DNA of 9,583 nucleotides from PSRI01 sp041484195 (GTDB taxonomy: Bacteria; Bacteroidota; Bacteroidia; Chitinophagales; Chitinophagaceae). Below are positions 6,434 through 9,583 of the stretch, in pieces. The notes below the pieces were generated by a model. That model had not been told where the DNA came from. It did not search any database and was given only the letters and a program-made list of their open reading frames with translations. Positions within the stretch are counted from its first letter, which is position 1. The number at the start of each line of letters is the position of its first letter. A program made the position numbers and the translations under genes. Location of the stretch: NCBI GenBank assembly GCA_041484195.1, contig JBGPHC010000053.1, positions 1 to 9,583 of the forward strand, read 5' to 3'.

Positions 6434-7567
6434 ATGAAATTGAAGCCATCCATTTGTATGTTTATTGCCCTGTTTTTGGGGCTTGCCGGTTTTGGTCAGA
6501 ATGTAATGCATGAGGAACACCCATCCTTGGCCATTGGGTCGGCAGCGCCGGATTTCAGTCTGCCTGGTGTGGATGGCAAGACATATAATATCGCCTCTTT
6601 CAAAAATGCAAATATCCTGGTGGTGGTATTCACCTGCAATCATTGTCCCACTGCCCAGGCTTATGAAGACAGGCTAATCAGGATCACGAGTGATTATGCG
6701 CCCAAGGGTGTGGCGGTAGTAGCAATTATGCCGAATGATCCCCTGTCGATCCGCCTGGATGAATTGGGTTATACTGACCTGAGTGATTCCTACGAAGAGA
6801 TGAAGATCAGGGCCCGTGAAAAGCATTTCAATTTCCCCTATTTATATGATGGCGAAACGGAAGGGATATCGAGGAAATATGGGCCGGTGGCCACGCCACA
6901 TGTATTTATTTTTGACAAGGAGAGAAATCTGCGTTACAGCGGACGTATAGACGACGTTGAAAAGCCGACCAGGACGCCGCGCCACAATGATACAAGAGAT
7001 GCCATTGAATCGCTGCTCGCCGGGAAAACAATAGCAGTGCAAACTACCAAAGTCTTTGGCTGCTCCATCAAGTGGGCCGAAAAGAGCGATTGGATCGAGA
7101 GAGCGAAACAGGAATGGGCGAAGGAGCCCGTTGTATTGGACACGATCAATGAATCGGGGCTGAAGGATCTGTTGAAGAATAATTCAGGTAAGTTGCGGCT
7201 CATCAATGTATGGGCAACCTGGTGCGGGCCCTGCGTGACCGAATTCCCGGAATTCATTACTATGAACAGGATGTATAGGCGAAGAGATTTTGAATTCATC
7301 AGTATCAGTGCCGATGAGCCATCGAAGAAAGACAAGGCCTTGAAATTTTTGCAGCAGCAGCAGGCTTCGGTGAAAAATTATATATTCAGTACGGATGACA
7401 AGTACAAGCTCATAGACGCGATTGATCCTAATTGGCCGGGGGCCTTGCCTTATACGTTGTTGGTGGAACCCGGCGGAAAGATTGTATTTGCGAGGCAGGG
7501 CGCCGTTGATCCGGCAGCATTGAAAAAGATGATTGTGGAGAATCCATTGATCGGAAGGTATTACTGA
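6434..7567 (+). CDS. Secreted double-thioredoxin-fold protein: peroxiredoxin-like domain fused to a TlpA-like domain
   Basis: The protein has 377 residues when started at the ATG at 6434. Nine more codons are open upstream, but this ATG gives a clean signal peptide (residues 1-22, ending GFGQ). Domain 1 (about 29-200) is a PRX-like-1/redoxin fold: APDFSLPGVDGK, the CNHC motif (C68, C71), YEEMKIRA, ATPHVFIFD with the cis-proline P155, and YSGRIDD. A linker with C210 (FGCSIKW) is also typical of this family. Domain 2 (about 230-370) is TlpA/ResA-like with WCGPC (C264, C267) and a cis-proline near P339. Both domains keep two cysteines, so both could be redox active. Likely roles are periplasmic thiol-disulfide exchange or peroxide handling. 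It sits 32 nt after the regulator remnant with no visible terminator before it. A functional link to the GH2 set is not shown. Confidence 0.9.
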   Translation: MKLKPSICMFIALFLGLAGFGQNVMHEEHPSLAIGSAAPDFSLPGVDGKTYNIASFKNANILVVVFTCNHCPTAQAYEDRLIRITSDYAPKGVAVVAIMPNDPLSIRLDELGYTDLSDSYEEMKIRAREKHFNFPYLYDGETEGISRKYGPVATPHVFIFDKERNLRYSGRIDDVEKPTRTPRHNDTRDAIESLLAGKTIAVQTTKVFGCSIKWAEKSDWIERAKQEWAKEPVVLDTINESGLKDLLKNNSGKLRLINVWATWCGPCVTEFPEFITMNRMYRRRDFEFISISADEPSKKDKALKFLQQQQASVKNYIFSTDDKYKLIDAIDPNWPGALPYTLLVEPGGKIVFARQGAVDPAALKKMIVENPLIGRYY

Positions 7568-7686
7568 ATTTCATGATTGGGCTCAAGACTTCAAATTATC
7601 ATTCAAATGCAGGGAAAATATTTTCAGTTGAAATAGAAAATCTTTCTGAAATTTGCTGCCTCGCGTCACAAAGTCAACTAATATAA

Positions 7687-7773
7687 GGAGGAGTGCCAGA
7701 GTGGTTGAATGGGACGGTCTCGAAAACCGTTATACGGGCAACTGTATCGAGGGTTCGAATCCCTCCTCCTCCG
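7687..7773 (+). tRNA. tRNA-Ser (anticodon CGA)
   Basis: All arms can be drawn. The acceptor stem GGAGGAG (7687-7693) pairs with CTCCTCC (7766-7772), with discriminator G7773. The D arm includes CCA...TGG. The anticodon stem ACGGT/ACCGT (7714-7718/7726-7730) encloses the loop CTCGAAA, giving anticodon CGA at 7721-7723. The long variable arm ATAC/GTAT (7732-7735/7744-7747) is typical of serine tRNAs. The T arm is GAGGG-TTCGAAT-CCCTC (7749-7765). It reads the UCG codon. CCA is not encoded: the 3' end runs into CCTTCGG. A palindromic repeat begins within a few bases of the 3' end. Confidence 0.97.
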
Positions 7774-7774
7774 C

Positions 7775-7789
7775 CTTCGGTCGCCGAAG
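7775..7789 (+). terminator. Short hairpin just after the tRNA, possible processing or termination signal
   Basis: CTTCGG (7775-7780) and CCGAAG (7784-7789) form a 6-bp stem with a 3-nt loop immediately 3' of the tRNA. No T tract follows closely; the nearest is CTTTTG at 7811-7816. It overlaps and competes with the larger palindrome at 7779-7806. It could stop RNA polymerase or mark the 3' end for RNase processing, but it is weak as a classical intrinsic terminator. Confidence 0.35.
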
Positions 7790-7806
7790 CTTAAGCGTAG
7801 GCGACC
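7779..7806. repeat. Palindromic intergenic repeat, copy 2, adjoining tRNA-Ser
   Basis: GGTCGCC (7779-7785) and GGCGACC (7800-7806) form 7-bp outer arms around a centre containing the self-complementary octamer GCTTAAGC (7789-7796). Its 22-nt core (7782-7803) aligns with the minus-strand core of the element at 2000-2025 at 17 of 22 positions. The arm bases differ between the copies but stay complementary, as expected when pairing is conserved rather than sequence. It starts 5 nt beyond the mature tRNA 3' end. Confidence 0.7.
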
Positions 7807-7950
7807 TCTGCTTTTGTTTCGAACTTTTGACTTTTTCAAACAATAAAATATCTGTTGTCCCCTTTAATTATTTCTAAATCTCACCGGAATAGTTCGAATC
7901 CTCTTAACTTTTTTTGAAATAAAGTCTAATTGATACTATCCAGGTAGAGA
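7807..7950. other. AT-rich spacer between the tRNA repeat and the structured block
   Basis: No gene is seen. The stretch contains GTTCGAATCC near 7893-7902, identical to 10 nt of the tRNA T arm (7753-7762). The flanking bases cannot form a T stem, so it is not a second tRNA. It could be a relic of recombination at the tRNA 3' end or coincidence. Confidence 0.4.
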
Positions 7951-8216
7951 GTGCGCGTGGACAGGTACCCAGTCCTAGGTTTTGTGAGAAATTGGTAATT
8001 TAACCCCGATAGGTTAGGCCCAGCTTGCGCTATGCCGCTTAATGCTACACCCGCCCACTATCCTAGCTTAAGATAGTGGACGGTCAGGTAGTAAAACATG
8101 CAATCCTACCAATCTGCTTTTTAGGCAGCTTGCCATTGGTTAGCTCAGCGCCGCCGGTAGAAGAGGGAAAGCTGTTGTTGGGTAACCGGAACGGGCTCCA
8201 GACAACGGTGCAATCC
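7951..8216. other. Unassigned hairpin-rich non-coding block
   Basis: About 270 nt carries no plausible gene but many local inverted repeats. They are GGAC/GTCC (7959-7962/7972-7975), CCG-C-CCACTATC pairing with GATAGTGG-A-CGG (8051-8083, 11 bp with one mismatch), GGTAG/CTACC (8087-8091/8106-8110), CTGC/GCAG (8114-8117/8125-8128) and GTTGT/ACAAC (8174-8178/8202-8206). The block is visibly richer in G and C than the spacer before it and begins GTGCGCG, which resembles a group II intron 5' end (GUGYG). No domain V motif and no reverse transcriptase gene are present. If it is an intron, it is only a 5' fragment. A long structured leader of the NHL gene or a free structured RNA is equally possible. 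Confidence 0.35.
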
Positions 8217-8218
8217 CC

Positions 8219-8238
8219 TTTGGTGTCAATACACCAAA
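8219..8238 (+). promoter_or_regulatory. 8-bp perfect hairpin directly before the NHL start codon
   Basis: TTTGGTGT (8219-8226) and ACACCAAA (8231-8238) pair perfectly around the loop CAAT. The hairpin ends 10 nt before the ATG at 8249, exactly where the ribosome would bind. No long T tract follows, so it is not a standard terminator. It could be an operator palindrome or a translation-limiting hairpin. No Shine-Dalgarno sequence is visible. Confidence 0.4.
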
Positions 8239-8248
8239 AGTTTCAATT

Positions 8249-9322
8249 ATGACAATTTGCAAAAAGCACTGCATCCTGCTGGCGGTAATGATCACAGCGG
8301 CCGGCATAGGTTGTAAAAAAAGCAAACAATCGTTGCCACCTCCGGTAGAAAAGAAGGCTGTTGTAACCACCATTGCCGGTGAAGGCTCTGATGCTTTTGA
8401 AAACGGCCCTGTTATGTTGGCAAAATTCCACACGCCCATTGACGTAGCGGTGGCACCTGATGGAACGATCTATGTAACGGATTACAACGATCGCCGCATT
8501 CGCAAAATAGCCGGCGGCGAAGTTTCTACTTTGGCTGGCAATGGTTCTTTCGGTGTAGTGAATGGCGATGGCAATACGGCGCAATTTGTTGATCCCTTCC
8601 GCATTGCAGTGGACGCAGCGGGCAATTGCTATAGTATAGATCAGGCAGATTCGCGCATCCGAAAAATTACCCCTTCCGGAGTGGTAACTACTTATGCCGG
8701 TATGGACAGCTCTGCGTTTTTGGATGGCCCGGCTGAAACAGCCCAATTTCGGGCGAACATGGGCGGAATTGCCTGCGATGCCGCAGGGAACATTTATGTA
8801 GGCGACGCTTTAAATGGTCGCATCAGACAAGTCAGTGTAGCTGGGCAGGTTAGCACGGCAGCCGGTGACGGTAACACGGGTTATACAAACGGTGACCGGG
8901 GAACTGCTCAATTCTGGTTTCCCTCAAGCGTAGCCTGCGACAGACAGGGAAATGTATACATAGTTGATCCCGGTAACTTGCGTATTCGAAAGCTATCAAC
9001 CGACGGCATCGTCTCTACCCTGACCGGTAGCGGGATATCGGGAACAGCCGATGGAGAGGCTGACGTGGCGCAATTCAATTCAATGGGGGATATGGTAGTA
9101 GATAGCCAGGGAAATATTTATATTATTGATGGTGACCGTATACGTAAGGTTACGCCACAAGGTAAGGTGTCTACCATTGCGGGTAGCACAACTGGTTACG
9201 CCGATGGAGATGGCGCTACAGCTAAATTCAATTACCCGGGAGGGTTGGGAATAGATGCACAGGACAACATCTACGTAGCAGACGCCAATAACAACCGCAT
9301 CAGGAAAATCAGCTTTCAATAG
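8249..9322 (+). CDS. NHL-repeat (six-bladed propeller) lipoprotein
   Basis: The protein has 357 residues. The N-terminus MTICKKHCILLAVMITAAG followed by IGC-KKSK is a lipoprotein-type signal with C22 as the probable lipidated cysteine. Glycine at -3 makes the lipobox unusual. The rest is six NHL repeats from about residue 38 to the end. Each carries a variant of VSTxAGxG, a nearby AxFxxP-type segment, GNIYVxDxxNxRIRK and a short TPxG turn. Clear copies of the last motif are YVTDYNDRRIRK, YSIDQADSRIRK, YVGDALNGRIRQ, YIVDPGNLRIRK, YIIDGDRIRK and YVADANNNRIRK. The protein is nearly all propeller with no enzymatic domain, so ligand or protein binding at the membrane surface is likely. No acidic surface-export signal follows C22, so a periplasm-facing location is favoured. 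It stands alone behind an unusual structured leader. Confidence 0.9.
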   Translation: MTICKKHCILLAVMITAAGIGCKKSKQSLPPPVEKKAVVTTIAGEGSDAFENGPVMLAKFHTPIDVAVAPDGTIYVTDYNDRRIRKIAGGEVSTLAGNGSFGVVNGDGNTAQFVDPFRIAVDAAGNCYSIDQADSRIRKITPSGVVTTYAGMDSSAFLDGPAETAQFRANMGGIACDAAGNIYVGDALNGRIRQVSVAGQVSTAAGDGNTGYTNGDRGTAQFWFPSSVACDRQGNVYIVDPGNLRIRKLSTDGIVSTLTGSGISGTADGEADVAQFNSMGDMVVDSQGNIYIIDGDRIRKVTPQGKVSTIAGSTTGYADGDGATAKFNYPGGLGIDAQDNIYVADANNNRIRKISFQ

Positions 9323-9352
9323 CGCTTAAATAACAGCAGCGCCAGTCCACTA

Positions 9353-9481
9353 CTACAATAGGTATTCGCAATGTTCAATTAGGTTTATAAACCTTTCTAA
9401 ATCTTCAATAAAAAGGTTCGACAATTCTGGCATTAAGCTTTCTGGGTCTGTAAAATGAACTGTGTCAAAGAATAATTTTGA
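9353..9481 (-). pseudogene. Possible C-terminal gene remnant on the minus strand
   Basis: Between stops, the minus strand reads 42 sense codons that look like protein: FFDTVHFTDPES, MPELSNLFIEDLERF, then INLIEHCEYLL and a TAG stop at 9355-9353. An internal ATG at 9433 would give only 26 residues. The frame is closed upstream by TGA at 9484-9482, right next to the terminator at 9490-9541. The amphipathic, acidic, well-mixed composition suggests the C-terminus of a decayed gene rather than random DNA. I do not recognise the family. A chance open frame cannot be excluded. Confidence 0.3.
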
Positions 9482-9489
9482 TCAAGATT

Positions 9490-9541
9490 AAAAGAAGCGG
9501 CGGCGGCTCCATTCAAAGAGCAAGGCGCCGCTTCTTTTTTT
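9490..9541 (+). terminator. Very strong intrinsic terminator
   Basis: AAAAGAAGCGGCG (9490-9502) pairs perfectly with CGCCGCTTCTTTT (9526-9538), a 13-bp stem. An inner stem GCTC/GAGC (9506-9509/9518-9521) lies inside the loop, and a T run reaches 9541. It ends plus-strand transcription about 170 nt after the NHL gene. The A-rich left flank gives a weaker T tract on the other strand, so it may also act on a minus-strand gene entering from the right edge. Confidence 0.9.
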
Positions 9542-9583
9542 CGGATGGATATCATAGATCCGTTTTCATTCTGTCCCCAAATA

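Noticed and set aside
7652..7686. TTTG and TAATATAA before the tRNA as a promoter
   Set aside because: The -7-like element abuts the first tRNA base, so transcription would start inside the tRNA, and the spacing (23 nt) is too long.
7653..7877. 74-codon frame across the tRNA
   Set aside because: It runs through the complete tRNA-Ser and the palindromic repeat, so a protein here is implausible.
7951..8240. Retron or complete group II intron
   Set aside because: No reverse transcriptase gene, no domain V motif and no long flanking inverted repeat are visible. Only the GTGCG start and dense hairpins remain as a hint.
8084..8242. Minus-strand frame open for 52 codons in the structured block (reads DTKGDCTVVWSPFRLP...)
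   Set aside because: It has no start codon, is closed on both sides, and the stretch is better explained by hairpins. I recognise no family, though a gene scrap cannot be excluded.
8249..9322. The repeated NHL motifs as a DNA-level repeat array
   Set aside because: The periodicity is at the protein level. The codons differ between blades, so this is an ordinary propeller gene rather than a recent DNA repeat expansion.

Overview
The window looks like chromosomal DNA of a Bacteroidota bacterium, most likely Chitinophagaceae or a near relative. This is an inference from several signs: a truncated 'triple-tyrosine'-type propeller sensor gene, a fused peroxiredoxin-like/TlpA thioredoxin protein, abundant secreted proteins starting MK..., no Shine-Dalgarno sequences ahead of the genes, and TAnnTTTG-like -7 boxes. 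No phage, plasmid, CRISPR or intact transposase gene is visible.

Region 1-5719 is a minus-strand gene set for a secreted carbohydrate-related function. Read 5' to 3' on the minus strand it holds a secreted glycoside hydrolase family 2 enzyme (5719-2909, beta-mannosidase/endo-beta-mannosidase-like), a small secreted single-domain protein with a TTG start (2693-2046), and a secreted protein that fuses the same domain to a six-bladed PD40/TolB-type propeller (1750-215). A strong strand-specific terminator at 159-195 closes the set. A perfect 12-bp palindrome and a second, looser palindrome about 22 bp away sit just upstream of the GH2 gene and resemble LacI-family operators. The two domain-sharing proteins are paralogous over about 190 residues, so this is a small locus of duplicated secreted modules next to a glycosidase. 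No SusC/SusD pair is present.

Region 5720-7567 is plus-strand. It starts with a truncated remnant of a Reg_prop/triple-Y sensor-regulator (6006 to about 6270, then unrelated sequence). A secreted protein with two thioredoxin folds follows (6434-7567, CNHC and WCGPC motifs).

Region 7687-8248 is non-coding. It holds tRNA-Ser(CGA) at 7687-7773, a palindromic repeat fused almost directly to its 3' end, an AT-rich spacer, and a roughly 270-nt block rich in small hairpins (7951-8216) that I cannot assign. The block starts GTGCG, and a 5' group II intron fragment is one weak hypothesis.

Region 8249-9583 carries a six-blade NHL-repeat lipoprotein gene on the plus strand, a possible minus-strand gene remnant (9353-9481), and a very strong intrinsic terminator (9490-9541).

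The most interesting material is non-genic. It comprises two diverged copies of one palindromic repeat family (2000-2025 and 7779-7806), a CACAGAG repeat with 10-11 bp periodicity (1866-1901), the operator pair before GH2, and the unassigned structured block before the NHL gene. I did not find a clearly new defence or mobile system.
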